From NCBI GenBank assembly GCA_910586555.1, contig CAJUJY010000028.1, forward strand, positions 1 to 48,730: a stretch of 48,730 nucleotides of DNA. Direction: 5' to 3'. Below are positions 32,975 to 41,488 of the stretch, in pieces. Made by a program: the position numbers and the translations under genes. Every line of letters begins with the position of its first letter. Positions within the stretch are counted from its first letter, which is position 1. The DNA is from an uncultured Lachnospiraceae bacterium. GTDB lineage: Bacteria; Bacillota; Clostridia; Lachnospirales; Lachnospiraceae. The notes under the pieces were generated by a model that did not search any database, had not been told where the DNA came from, and saw only the letters and a program-made list of their open reading frames with translations.

Positions 32975-34483
32975 TTACCAGTTTTTCCTCGTTTCATCCA
33001 TAATATCCCATATTTCTTCTAATGTAATCCAGTTTTCTTTTTCTGTACCCTGTATACATACATTATACAACTGTCCCATTGCTTTAAATATATCTTCCCT
33101 TTCACAAGTTCCAATAAATTCCCTGTACTTTTTATTAAGTGCATTAAATGTCCTGGTAAACTGCTTTGCAGTTTCTGCCACATCTTCACTGTTTTCTGTT
33201 TCATTCAAAAATACCTTTGTATCTTTATAACATTTTAAAGCTTTTTTATATGCTTCATATGGCACGTACCTGCTTCCGTCCCAGCTACGTAAAGGATTAT
33301 CTATATTTTCAGAAAGCCACCTGCTGCCACGGAGGTTTTTTACATATAAGGTATCTGTTATTCCTTTAAAATGCTCTTTAACATACCTGCCAGCATCTTT
33401 TGGCACACTGTCAAGTTCAATTTCCCTTAATTCTTTAAGGGTTGTAAGTACTTGTATATCTGTACCATTATATCCAAATATATCATAAAATCCTACAGAT
33501 TGTAAACTTTTAAGGTTTTCTATTTTATGTATATTTGTAATTATGCCCGGACAGCCAGTAATATACAGTTTTTTAATATATGGGAATTTATCTGCAATTA
33601 ACCCTGTATCAATTTCCCTGGCATCATTAATCCATAGTTCCCTTATCTTTATATCTTTGTATATAATACATGGCAAATTAAAATCTTTTAGTGATATATG
33701 AAGTATAATTCCTTTATCCTTAAGGACAGGATTTCCATAAACCACAAGTTCTTCTTTTAAACTGCCATATATTGTAAGCTGGAATGTTTCTTCTGGAAGC
33801 AAAAGCTTTTTAACCCCTGTTATATCTGTTGCTATATTATAAAGCCCTGTACCTGTAAGGTCAACTGTCTGTGCTTCTGGTTTATCCAGTTTTAATGAAT
33901 GGAGAAAGGGGCTTGTTTTTATAAGGTTTTTAAGCTTTGGAAAGTAACCGCAGATATCCGCAGATGTAAGACATGGAAATACACTTAATGAAGCATTTTC
34001 ATCAAAAAGCTTGTATAGTTCATTATCCAGGCACCAGGCGTTATTTTTAAATAACTTGCCTTTTATATTTGTAAAACCAACATTATTAACATATTTTTTA
34101 TAATTTTTCCTAGCGTCTTCACTTGCCAGGTTCCAGCGCTCTTCAAATATATAGCACTCCCCCTGTGTCCATGTATCATCAAAAAAGGCTTTATCCCTGT
34201 CACTTTCCACAAGAGGCCATATGCCAGCAAAAATATAATTGCCAGGAACATCTGTCCTGTCAATAACCTGTTTAACCTTTATATGCCTGTTACAATAACA
34301 GTCTTTATAAAATGGTTCCAGGTTTTTAAGCACACTAGTCTGTGGCACTTCTTCCCCAAGATAATCTAGTGTTATATAACATGTGCTGTTATTATTGGTA
34401 TCAATCACTTGTATTGCACCATATTTTTTAAGTTCTTCAATATAAAATGCATATACACCGCCAGCCTTTGCTTCTTGTCCCAT
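32975..34483 (-). CDS. Imm26-like N-terminus with leucine-rich-repeat-like body, unknown function
   Basis: This 502-residue soluble protein starts GGVYAFYIEELKKYGAIQVI, which resembles the Imm26 opening (GDVYAFPLxDGKYGxxQV) found in immunity-like proteins. The centre, about 170-390, is irregular LRR-like sequence (KIRELWINDAREI, YIKKLYITGCPG, NLKSLQSVGFYDIF, TLKELREIELDSVP), and the end is helical (CYKDTKVFLNETENSEDVAE). No signal peptide or membrane segment is present. The combination suggests a cytoplasmic binding protein. I cannot assign a function. It sits in a tight operon between an ArsC/Spx-like gene and queA. Confidence 0.6.
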   Translation of the reverse strand: MGQEAKAGGVYAFYIEELKKYGAIQVIDTNNNSTCYITLDYLGEEVPQTSVLKNLEPFYKDCYCNRHIKVKQVIDRTDVPGNYIFAGIWPLVESDRDKAFFDDTWTQGECYIFEERWNLASEDARKNYKKYVNNVGFTNIKGKLFKNNAWCLDNELYKLFDENASLSVFPCLTSADICGYFPKLKNLIKTSPFLHSLKLDKPEAQTVDLTGTGLYNIATDITGVKKLLLPEETFQLTIYGSLKEELVVYGNPVLKDKGIILHISLKDFNLPCIIYKDIKIRELWINDAREIDTGLIADKFPYIKKLYITGCPGIITNIHKIENLKSLQSVGFYDIFGYNGTDIQVLTTLKELREIELDSVPKDAGRYVKEHFKGITDTLYVKNLRGSRWLSENIDNPLRSWDGSRYVPYEAYKKALKCYKDTKVFLNETENSEDVAETAKQFTRTFNALNKKYREFIGTCEREDIFKAMGQLYNVCIQGTEKENWITLEEIWDIMDETRKNW

Positions 34484-34498
34484 TTAACCCTGAACCTT

Positions 34499-34861
34499 TC
34501 AATTTTTTACAATAAGAACTTTCCATTCTTCTTCTTTAAATCCTGTTAAAACAATATCACCTGCTACAACTAACGGGCGTTTTACAAGCATGCCATCTGT
34601 GCCAAGCAGCTCTAACTGTTCTTCCTCACTCATGCCAGGCAGCTTATCTTTTAATTTTAATTCTTTATATAAATTGCCGCTTGTGTTAAAGAAGCGTTTT
34701 AATGGCAGGCCGCTTTTTTTATACCAGTCTTCCAGTTCTTCCTTAGACGGGTTTTCTTCCTTTATAGGCCGTACATTGTATGCAACTCCTTTTTCATCAA
34801 GCCATTTAAGGGCTTTTTTACATGTAGTACACTTAGAATAACATAATACCATAACTTCCAT
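34499..34861 (-). CDS. ArsC/Spx-family thioredoxin-fold protein
   Basis: This 120-residue protein has the family opening MEVMVLCYSKCTTCKKALKW with a C11-x2-C14 pair, the NPSKEELEDWYKKSGLPLKRFFNTSG region and the cis-proline end GMLVKRPLVV. The Spx/YfcG-like ArsC family includes arsenate reductases and RNA-polymerase-binding Spx. The ending (VLTGFKEEEWKVLI) and small size match the Lachnospiraceae proteins annotated as arsenate reductase family. No arsenic genes are nearby, so a thiol redox role is likelier. ATG 34861 is preceded by AAGGA. Confidence 0.88.
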   Translation of the reverse strand: MEVMVLCYSKCTTCKKALKWLDEKGVAYNVRPIKEENPSKEELEDWYKKSGLPLKRFFNTSGNLYKELKLKDKLPGMSEEEQLELLGTDGMLVKRPLVVAGDIVLTGFKEEEWKVLIVKN

Positions 34862-34900
34862 AATAAAATCCTTCCATGCCATGCATTATAGCACAGCCAG

Positions 34901-35629
34901 TTATACAATTCCCCGTTTTATATACTCCTCTGCAACTGCCAGGTCATTAGGATAAGTAATTTTAAAATTATACATTTCCCCCTGTACAATTCCTACAGGA
35001 AAATTGTTTATTGTAAATACGCTTGTTGCATCTGTAAGTTGTTCCTTTTTGCCAGCGCTTAGCCTATTGTAAAGTTTTCTGAACTTTTCTGCATAAAATG
35101 TCTGTGGTGTCTGGCACATATATAATAAAGACCTGTCAGTTATGCTTCCTACTGTTTTTTTATCTGGACAGTAAAGTATTGTATCTGTTGCAGGGACAGC
35201 CGTAGTAGCTGCCCCATATTTTAATGCTGTATTTATATTCCCATCAATTATACGGTTATTTATAAACGGCCTTGCAGCATCATGTGTAACAACTATTGTA
35301 CTGTTGCAAATACCATAATTATCTTCAATATAGCTTATACCTGCCATTATTGTATTATTACGGCTCTGCCCGCCAGCAGTAACAGCTATATTTTCCATGC
35401 TGTTTCCTGTATGTTCTTTTATAATTTCCTCTGTATAAGAAACCCATTCATAGGGACAGAGCACAATAATCTTTTTAAAGCCGCCATGTTTTAAAAACCT
35501 GTTAAGTGTATGGATTATTACAGGTTTCCCGCCTGCCATAAGGAACTGTTTAGGTTTGTCCCCGCCCATGCGGCTTCCCATGCCGCCTGCAAGCACAAGT
35601 GCAAAAACCTGTCCTTTTTCTTCTGCCAT
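34901..35629 (-). CDS. IspD/TarI-family nucleotide cytidylyltransferase
   Basis: This 242-residue CTP transferase has the nucleotide loop LAGGMGSRMGGDKPKQFLMA, VTHDAARPFI and CQTPQTFYAEKF. Phrases such as KPVIIHTLNRFL, IIVLCPYEWVSYTEEII, NNTIMAGISYIE and GEMYNFKITYPNDLAVAEEY match TarI (ribitol-5-phosphate cytidylyltransferase) more closely than IspD of the isoprenoid pathway. Automatic pipelines would call it ispD. Neither MEP-pathway nor teichoic-acid partners are adjacent to decide. It lies three bases from the leuD stop and is co-transcribed with it. Confidence 0.85.
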   Translation of the reverse strand: MAEEKGQVFALVLAGGMGSRMGGDKPKQFLMAGGKPVIIHTLNRFLKHGGFKKIIVLCPYEWVSYTEEIIKEHTGNSMENIAVTAGGQSRNNTIMAGISYIEDNYGICNSTIVVTHDAARPFINNRIIDGNINTALKYGAATTAVPATDTILYCPDKKTVGSITDRSLLYMCQTPQTFYAEKFRKLYNRLSAGKKEQLTDATSVFTINNFPVGIVQGEMYNFKITYPNDLAVAEEYIKRGIV

Positions 35630-35632
35630 AAC

Positions 35633-36124
35633 CTACGCTTCTTTCTGGTTAATATAATTAACCAGTCCCCCGGTTTCAATGATTTTCTGCATAAATGGCG
35701 GAAATGCCTGGCCTTTAAATTCTGTCCCTTTTGTCCTGTCATAAATCATTCCGCTGTCAAAATCAATTTCAACTATATCACCTGCTTCTATTGCCTTTGC
35801 TGCTTCTTTACATTCAATAATTGGAAGCCCAATATTAATTGCATTACGGTAAAATATCCTTGCAAATGTTTCAGCAATAACACAGCTTATGCCTGCTGCC
35901 TTAATTGCTATAGGTGCATGTTCACGTGATGAACCACAGCCAAAGTTTTTATTTGCAACCATTATATCACCTTTTTTAACGCGTTTTACAAAATCCGGGT
36001 CTATATCTTCCATACAGCTTTTAGCAAGCTCTGCTGGTTCTGATGAATTAAGGTATCTTGCCGGAATAATTACATCTGTATCTACATTATCTCCATATTT
36101 ATGGACTATGCCACTTGCTTTCAT
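35633..36124 (-). CDS. leuD: 3-isopropylmalate dehydratase small subunit
   Basis: This 163-residue subunit completes the isopropylmalate isomerase of leucine synthesis with LeuC. It has the swivelling-domain signature of the short LeuD class: KYGDNVDTDVIIPARYLN, NFGCGSSREHAPIAIKAAG, and FARIFYRNAINIGLPI. I chose ATG 36124 because GGAGGG lies directly upstream; five extra codons further upstream are unsupported. It lies 56 bp after leuC. Confidence 0.95.
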   Translation of the reverse strand: MKASGIVHKYGDNVDTDVIIPARYLNSSEPAELAKSCMEDIDPDFVKRVKKGDIMVANKNFGCGSSREHAPIAIKAAGISCVIAETFARIFYRNAINIGLPIIECKEAAKAIEAGDIVEIDFDSGMIYDRTKGTEFKGQAFPPFMQKIIETGGLVNYINQKEA

Positions 36125-36180
36125 AAATAATCCCTCCATTTACATTCCTGTCAAAACTTTTGCAGGCACTTTTATAATAA

Positions 36181-37446
36181 TTATAAACCTAATTCCGAAG
36201 GCTGTGAAATCTTTCCTGTTACTGCACTTGCTGCTGCAACAGCAGGGCTTGCAAGATAAACTTCAGAATCTACATGTCCCATGCGCCCTACAAAATTACG
36301 GTTTGTTGTGGAAACTGCCCTTTCGCCTGCCGCAAGTATGCCCATATAACCCCCAAGACACGGGCCGCATGTAGGTGTGCTTACAACCGCACCAGCTTCT
36401 ATAAATGTCTGCACAAGTCCTTCTTCAACAGCTTTAAGGTAAATTGCCTGGGTAGCAGGGATTACAATAACCCTTATGCCATTTGCAACTTTATGCCCTT
36501 TAATTACCTCTGCTGCAACACGCAGATCTTCTATACGCCCGTTAGTACATGAACCAATAACAACCTGGTCAATTTTTACTTCACCAGCTTCACTTACAGT
36601 CTTTGTATTTTCTGGAAGATGGGGAAATGCAACAGTTGGCTCAAGTTTACTTAAGTCAATAATATATTCTTCATCATATACAGCATCTTTATCTGCTTCA
36701 TATATTTTATAAGGCTTCTTTGAATGTTCTTCCATATATTCTATTGTCTTTTCATCAACAGGGAAAATGCCATTCTTTGCACCTGCCTCAATCGCCATAT
36801 TTGCAATGGTAAAACGGTCATCCATTGAAAGGTTTGCAATGCCATCACCTGTAAATTCAAGTGAACGGTATAATGCACCATCAACACCAATCATTCCTAT
36901 AAGGTGGAGTATACAGTCCTTGCCACTTACCCACTTTGAAGGCTTTCCAGTAAGTATTACCTTAATTGCAGACGGCACTTTAAACCATGCCTTTCCTGTT
37001 ACCATGCCACAGCCCATATCTGTACTTCCAACACCTGTTGAAAATGCACCAAGTGCGCCGTATGTACATGTATGTGAATCTGCACCTATACATGTTTCAC
37101 CAGCAACTATAAGCCCTTTCTCTGGCAGCAGTGCATGTTCAATACCCATCTGCCCTACTTCAAAGTAATTAGTAATATCATGTTCCTTAGCATACTCACG
37201 CACACATTTGCAGTGTTCTGCTGACTTTATATCCTTATTTGGCGCAAAATGGTCAGGTACAAGGACTACTTTATCTTTATCAAATACTGTTTTTTTATTT
37301 AACTTCCCTGCTTCATGTATAGCAACAGGGCCTGTAATATCATTGGCAAGCACTAAATCAAGGTCTGCTTCAATAAGCTGGCCAGCTTCAACAAATGGTA
37401 AACCTGCATGAGCTGCCAGGATTTTCTGTGTCATAGTCATTCCCAT
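36181..37446 (-). CDS. leuC: 3-isopropylmalate dehydratase large subunit
   Basis: This 421-residue aconitase-family subunit carries the [4Fe-4S] ligands at GSCTNGRIEDL and CGPCLGGYMG, plus GADSHTCTYGALGAFSTGVGS. With LeuD it interconverts 2- and 3-isopropylmalate. The length of about 420 marks the prokaryotic HacA/LeuC2 class that pairs with a short LeuD. GGAGG precedes the ATG. It is the first gene of a run that continues to leuD, the cytidylyltransferase and beyond. leuB is 10 kb away and leuA is not in the window. Confidence 0.96.
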   Translation of the reverse strand: MGMTMTQKILAAHAGLPFVEAGQLIEADLDLVLANDITGPVAIHEAGKLNKKTVFDKDKVVLVPDHFAPNKDIKSAEHCKCVREYAKEHDITNYFEVGQMGIEHALLPEKGLIVAGETCIGADSHTCTYGALGAFSTGVGSTDMGCGMVTGKAWFKVPSAIKVILTGKPSKWVSGKDCILHLIGMIGVDGALYRSLEFTGDGIANLSMDDRFTIANMAIEAGAKNGIFPVDEKTIEYMEEHSKKPYKIYEADKDAVYDEEYIIDLSKLEPTVAFPHLPENTKTVSEAGEVKIDQVVIGSCTNGRIEDLRVAAEVIKGHKVANGIRVIVIPATQAIYLKAVEEGLVQTFIEAGAVVSTPTCGPCLGGYMGILAAGERAVSTTNRNFVGRMGHVDSEVYLASPAVAAASAVTGKISQPSELGL

Positions 37447-37583
37447 TTATTTATCCTCCATTCTGGTAATTGTAAACTATTTAAATAATTATATAAGATT
37501 CCTGGAAAATGTCCAGAGTTTATTTTACCATAACATATATATCTCTTCAATAAAAACTTTTATGCATTTATCTTGTCCAAATA

Positions 37584-37617
37584 CAACAGACCGCTTGATT
37601 TCCAAAACGGTCTGTTG
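37584..37617 (-). terminator. Hairpin between the C1 protease and leuC
   Basis: CAACAGACCG pairs perfectly with CGGTCTGTTG around a 14-nt loop. It lies 26 bp after the cysteine protease stop and probably ends its transcript, although the following T-run is weak. Confidence 0.5.
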
Positions 37618-37642
37618 CATAATTTATTCTAATGGAACATAT

Positions 37643-39634
37643 CTATTTTGTCTGGATCATAAAACCATCAGATCCTTCCCCATATATTGTCTGGCCATCT
37701 GCCTGTGCATAAGCTACAACAGAATACCAATAAACTTGCTTGCTTTTTAATGTTTTGTCACAAAAAGTATTTGTATTCCTGCTTTTAATATGTTTTATTT
37801 CATCCCAGTTTTGTGTTCTGCTGTTATAACGGTATACCAGATATCCACTGGCATATGGCTGTTTTTTCCATTGGAATTTTGCCACCGCATCTGTAACTTT
37901 AACTATTTTCACGTCCGCCGCTTTTACTTTTTGGGGATCTAACACCCGTACAATACATACTGCCTCTTTTCCATTTGCAGTTTTTGCTACAATCTTACAT
38001 TTCCCCATAGAGTTTGCTTTTACAACCCCTTTTTTATTTATAGAAGCTATTTTATTATTTGAAGTACTCCATGAAACAGCTATATCAGAGGCATCCACAG
38101 GTGAAAATCCTTTTACATATAACCTCTTTTTTTTACCAGTTAGTATTTCAACAGATTTTTTTAAAGTAATAGAAGATGACATGACAGGTACTGTTTCTGA
38201 AGTAAATGCTTTAATACGTATTGTAGAAGGCCAGTACTCCTTTGAATAATCTCTCCAGTTTTCAGACGGGTTACAGAAAAAACTCTGTCCAGGTAATTCT
38301 TTTGTTTTTATATTGCACCAGCCATAATCAGTTGTATCGTCTACATAAACTTTGATGTTTTCACCTTTTGCCTGTTTTAGTGTAAATACTATTGCAAATG
38401 ATTCACCACTTTTTATTGTAACATCTTGTTCTAATGGTATTGTATAATAACCTGGGTAATCAAAAGTACCTGTCTGTGGTTTTTTAAATACAGGTGTTCC
38501 ATTTTCTGGACTTGAAGTATCTGAAATATTTTTATAAATCTGGAGGGAATATTTTACATTTTTTGTTTCAAGTGCAATACTTACTGCCTGGAGTTTTTCT
38601 GCACCTGTTTTTCCAGCAGATGCCTTAAAAATATTTGCAAAACTTGAACCACTTCTGAAAATCCCAACAGCTGTACCTGTTGCACCATCATAATGATAAT
38701 TATATTGGTATTCATCTGTCTTTCCTAACTCTAAAAATGTAGCTTCTGCAGAACGCATGGAACGTTCTTCATAAGATATCCAGAAATATCCACCGTTTCC
38801 CCATTCATCTCCCCAGCTATTTTTTGCAAGCCATGCACCATCAGTAGAAGGGCGGAATGATTCAAGAAAATTTTCTTTTGGATAATTATCATCCCATCCA
38901 ACAATATTAATTGCATGGTTTCTGTTATTGACATATTTGCTATAGTATGCCCCTGTTTCTTTATTAAAATAATTGTCATCTATATAGAATTCTGTATAGG
39001 CAGCTCCCATCTTCTGAATCATTGCCTTGACTTTGTTTCTTTTTGATATACGTAACCAGTATGCATTTTTTAAATGTGCCACATCTTTATATGCAATCTT
39101 TGGATCTAAAGCTAAAGATTGTGGCAGTTCATACTCTTCTGGATAAGGGGCATCCTTTTCATCAGCAAAACCAACCCAGTTTGCCAGTAAAAATGTACCC
39201 ATTCTTGTTGAACCATTAAAAAAATTTAATTCATTATCTATTATTACCCTGTCCCCATTTGCATTACCAAGTGGATCATCTGGTATATTTGTAACAAAAT
39301 ATGCCAGATGCCTTTCAGAAAGATCTAATTGTTCCGCTTTAGCCATCTTCCGGGTCAGCATATTGGACTCTGCGCAGGCTATAAATGCATGTGTCCAGCA
39401 TGTTCCATAATTTTTCTGGTTCTTCACACTTGTGACACGTCCAAAATCCCTAAGACCATAAGACGCTGGTAAATTAACAGTATCTGTTGCCTTAACTGGT
39501 AAAGAACCTGGTTTAGCCATTGCCTGTGTTGTATAAACTGTGTGCTTGCCAGATATAACAAGTATAAAACATATACTAACAGCCATTATCATAAATATGT
39601 TTACAAAAGAAACTTTTTTTATATATCTTTTCAT
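37643..39634 (-). CDS. Secreted C1-family cysteine protease with lectin-like, Ig-like and Fn3-like domains
   Basis: This 663-residue protein has a signal segment (about 7-30). The papain-type catalytic domain has Gln73 and Cys79 in KNQKNYGTCWTHAF, the histidine in NHAINIVGWDD and the asparagine in AKNSWGDEWGNGGYFW. Residues about 310-470 resemble the lectin-like domain that follows such proteases (CSPs in Clostridia), about 480-565 a Big_2 Ig-like domain (VSWSTSNNKIASINKKGVVK, CKIVAKTANG), and the end an Fn3-like domain. It likely works outside or on the surface. No sortase motif is visible. It is divergent from the ECF sigma gene, with 445 bp between. Confidence 0.85.
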   Translation of the reverse strand: MKRYIKKVSFVNIFMIMAVSICFILVISGKHTVYTTQAMAKPGSLPVKATDTVNLPASYGLRDFGRVTSVKNQKNYGTCWTHAFIACAESNMLTRKMAKAEQLDLSERHLAYFVTNIPDDPLGNANGDRVIIDNELNFFNGSTRMGTFLLANWVGFADEKDAPYPEEYELPQSLALDPKIAYKDVAHLKNAYWLRISKRNKVKAMIQKMGAAYTEFYIDDNYFNKETGAYYSKYVNNRNHAINIVGWDDNYPKENFLESFRPSTDGAWLAKNSWGDEWGNGGYFWISYEERSMRSAEATFLELGKTDEYQYNYHYDGATGTAVGIFRSGSSFANIFKASAGKTGAEKLQAVSIALETKNVKYSLQIYKNISDTSSPENGTPVFKKPQTGTFDYPGYYTIPLEQDVTIKSGESFAIVFTLKQAKGENIKVYVDDTTDYGWCNIKTKELPGQSFFCNPSENWRDYSKEYWPSTIRIKAFTSETVPVMSSSITLKKSVEILTGKKKRLYVKGFSPVDASDIAVSWSTSNNKIASINKKGVVKANSMGKCKIVAKTANGKEAVCIVRVLDPQKVKAADVKIVKVTDAVAKFQWKKQPYASGYLVYRYNSRTQNWDEIKHIKSRNTNTFCDKTLKSKQVYWYSVVAYAQADGQTIYGEGSDGFMIQTK

Positions 39635-39950
39635 AAAATGCTCATTTCTGTTATCAGTATAATAACAACAATAAATATACTTTATAAGTATTTTTTAAAA
39701 ATTATAACAAATATATCTTAATTTGTCAATCAAATTTTAAATGATTTGATTACTAATACAACTACACTAATAAATAGGCTGTAAATATCCTATAAATAAA
39801 TACTATAACCAAATATTTTTTTAATAATATTAGAATAAAAAGTTGATAAAATTAAAATAGATGCAAATAAAAAATACTTGCATGTTCTATAAACTTGATA
39901 TATAAACTAATGGACAGTTGGCAGTTCAAGTTTGCTGGCTGTTGGTTTTT

Positions 39951-39979
39951 TATGCTGCATATATTGTATATGCTGCATA
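39951..39979 (+). promoter_or_regulatory. Two tandem palindromes upstream of the ECF sigma gene
   Basis: TATGCTGCATA occurs at 39951-39961 and again at 39969-39979, and each is a perfect palindrome around one central base. Centre spacing is 18 bp, just under two helical turns. Just before them a G-U-rich hairpin (39915-39942) with TTTTTT may be a terminator. I see no gene in 39635-40079. Candidate operator for cooperative binding at the divergent protease/ECF region. Confidence 0.45.
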
Positions 39980-40079
39980 TACAGGCAGATGTTATAATTT
40001 TTAAAAAGTTTTTATTTTTTTGTAGTATCTGTTGTAAAAAACGTAGTATATAGATAAGACCAGGAAGGAGGCAGGATAT

Positions 40080-40637
40080 TTGTTGGAAGATAAAGAAATT
40101 ATTAAGTTGTTTTTTGAACGTTCAGAACAAGCGTTACAGGAACTGGATATAAAGTACGGAAATGTCTTACAGAAGCTTTCGTATAATATTGTAAATAACA
40201 GGCAGGATGCAGAAGAATGTGTTAATGATGCTTATTTAGGCACATGGGACACAATCCCCCCTGTAAAGCCTGGCCATCTGTTAGCATATGTTTGTAAAAT
40301 TACAAGGAATATTTCATTAAATGTTTATCACAGAAACAAAGCAATAAAACGGGACAGCAGATATACAGTTGCAATGGAAGAAATAGAGGCCTGTATAAAA
40401 GCACCAGACACAGTGGAATCAAATGTTTGTGCCAGGGAATTAGCCAGTGTTATTGAGGAGTTCCTGGATACACTAGATAAAAAGAACCGTGTTATATTTA
40501 TGCGCCGTTACTGGTTTTGTGACAGCTACAATGATATAGCAAAGTTTACAGGCCTTACTGTAAAAAATATATCTGTCCGTCTGGCACGTATACGCCAGAA
40601 ATTAAAGAAATATTTAACTGAAAAGGAACTAATATAA
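40080..40637 (+). CDS. ECF-type RNA polymerase sigma factor
   Basis: This 185-residue sigma factor has region 2 at about 10-80 (ALQELDIKYGNVLQKLSYNI, NNRQDAEECVNDAYLGTWDT) and region 4 at about 120-180 (EFLDTLDKKNRVIFMRRYWF, SYNDIAKFTGLTVKNISVRL). The start is TTG (40080, or the next TTG at 40083), eight bases after GGAGG. The next gene is a membrane protein in the position of an anti-sigma factor. Promoter targets cannot be read from this window. Confidence 0.9.
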   Translation: MLEDKEIIKLFFERSEQALQELDIKYGNVLQKLSYNIVNNRQDAEECVNDAYLGTWDTIPPVKPGHLLAYVCKITRNISLNVYHRNKAIKRDSRYTVAMEEIEACIKAPDTVESNVCARELASVIEEFLDTLDKKNRVIFMRRYWFCDSYNDIAKFTGLTVKNISVRLARIRQKLKKYLTEKELI

Positions 40638-40692
40638 AAAATTGCTATTAATAGTAAAAATTTGTATATACTGGAAAGGTAAGGTGTTTTAT

Positions 40693-41391
40693 ATGGATAT
40701 AGAGAATTTTTCAAAGGCTATGGGGGAAATTAATATTAAGTATATTGATGAAGCTGCAATCTGCCAAAGAAAAGCCAGAAAATATAACCAGGCTAAATGG
40801 GCATTTGCTGCTGCCTGTTTTGCCACTATTGTTATTATAACAGCATTATTGTACGCCAGGCTGCCGGGCAGGAATACTGATATGCTTACTTTAAATAATG
40901 GTGATAAAGTTATTTTTGTAAAATCTGGTACACCTGGGCTTTCTTATAAATCACTGGATATTAATATAACTACAAAAAAACTTGCCAAAAAAGAAACCCC
41001 TTCCCTGTTTACAGGACTTCCTGTTATAGCATATGCAGTTTATAATGGAGATAGCATAAATTCTGGCAGTACACAGGAATTAATTGGTTTTGTGGCAGAG
41101 TCTGGAAATATAAAGATAATTACATCTGTATCAGATATAAATTTGTTTGATACAGTAGTTTCTGGAAATGAAGAAGAAACAAAAGTAAATGGTACAAGTA
41201 TAACAGCATGGTATTTTATAACAGATAAAAACAGCCAGGGAAAAAGGAATATAATTTATTATGCAGTATTAAAACTTGGCAGCAGCAAGGTATATATTGA
41301 AAATAAAGGGGCAGCAGGTAACAGGGAAGCTATAAAAAGTGAACTGGCAGAAGTTATAGAGAAACTGGCAGACAACAGCAACATGGACTGA
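40693..41391 (+). CDS. Putative membrane anti-sigma factor
   Basis: This 232-residue protein has a 34-residue cytoplasmic N-terminus, one membrane span (about 35-55, WAFAAACFATIVIITALLYA) and an extracytoplasmic domain of about 175 residues. No zinc-binding HxxxCxxC motif is present, so it is not a ZAS-type anti-sigma. The role is inferred from position, 55 bp after the ECF sigma gene in the same direction, and from topology. I chose ATG 40693 behind AAGG; an upstream extension encodes an unlikely hydrophobic lead. Confidence 0.7.
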   Translation: MDIENFSKAMGEINIKYIDEAAICQRKARKYNQAKWAFAAACFATIVIITALLYARLPGRNTDMLTLNNGDKVIFVKSGTPGLSYKSLDINITTKKLAKKETPSLFTGLPVIAYAVYNGDSINSGSTQELIGFVAESGNIKIITSVSDINLFDTVVSGNEEETKVNGTSITAWYFITDKNSQGKRNIIYYAVLKLGSSKVYIENKGAAGNREAIKSELAEVIEKLADNSNMD

Positions 41392-41408
41392 TATAAAAAC
41401 AAGGAAGA

Positions 41409-41446
41409 GGCTGCCGCACTAAGAATAAAAGTTAATGCGGCAGCCC
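41409..41446. terminator. GC-rich hairpin related to the 2965 inverted repeat
   Basis: GGCTGCCGCACTAA pairs with TTAATGCGGCAGCC around GAATAAAAG. The left arm and loop match the left end of the 94-bp inverted repeat at 2965 with one difference. It lies 17 bp after the anti-sigma stop and probably ends that transcript; the T-tract is weak. Confidence 0.55.
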
Positions 41447-41454
41447 CAGTCTTT

Positions 41455-41479
41455 AACATTTTATAATATATAAAATGTT
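41455..41479 (-). terminator. AT-rich hairpin after serA
   Basis: AACATTTTATA pairs perfectly with TATAAAATGTT around ATA. It lies 9 bp after the serA stop in the gap between the convergent serA and anti-sigma genes. Confidence 0.4.
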
Positions 41480-41488
41480 ATATTAATG

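Noticed and set aside
37447..37640. T-box or leucine attenuator upstream of leuC
   Set aside because: No GGGTGG-type T-box core and no leader peptide rich in leucine codons; only the hairpin belonging to the protease gene.
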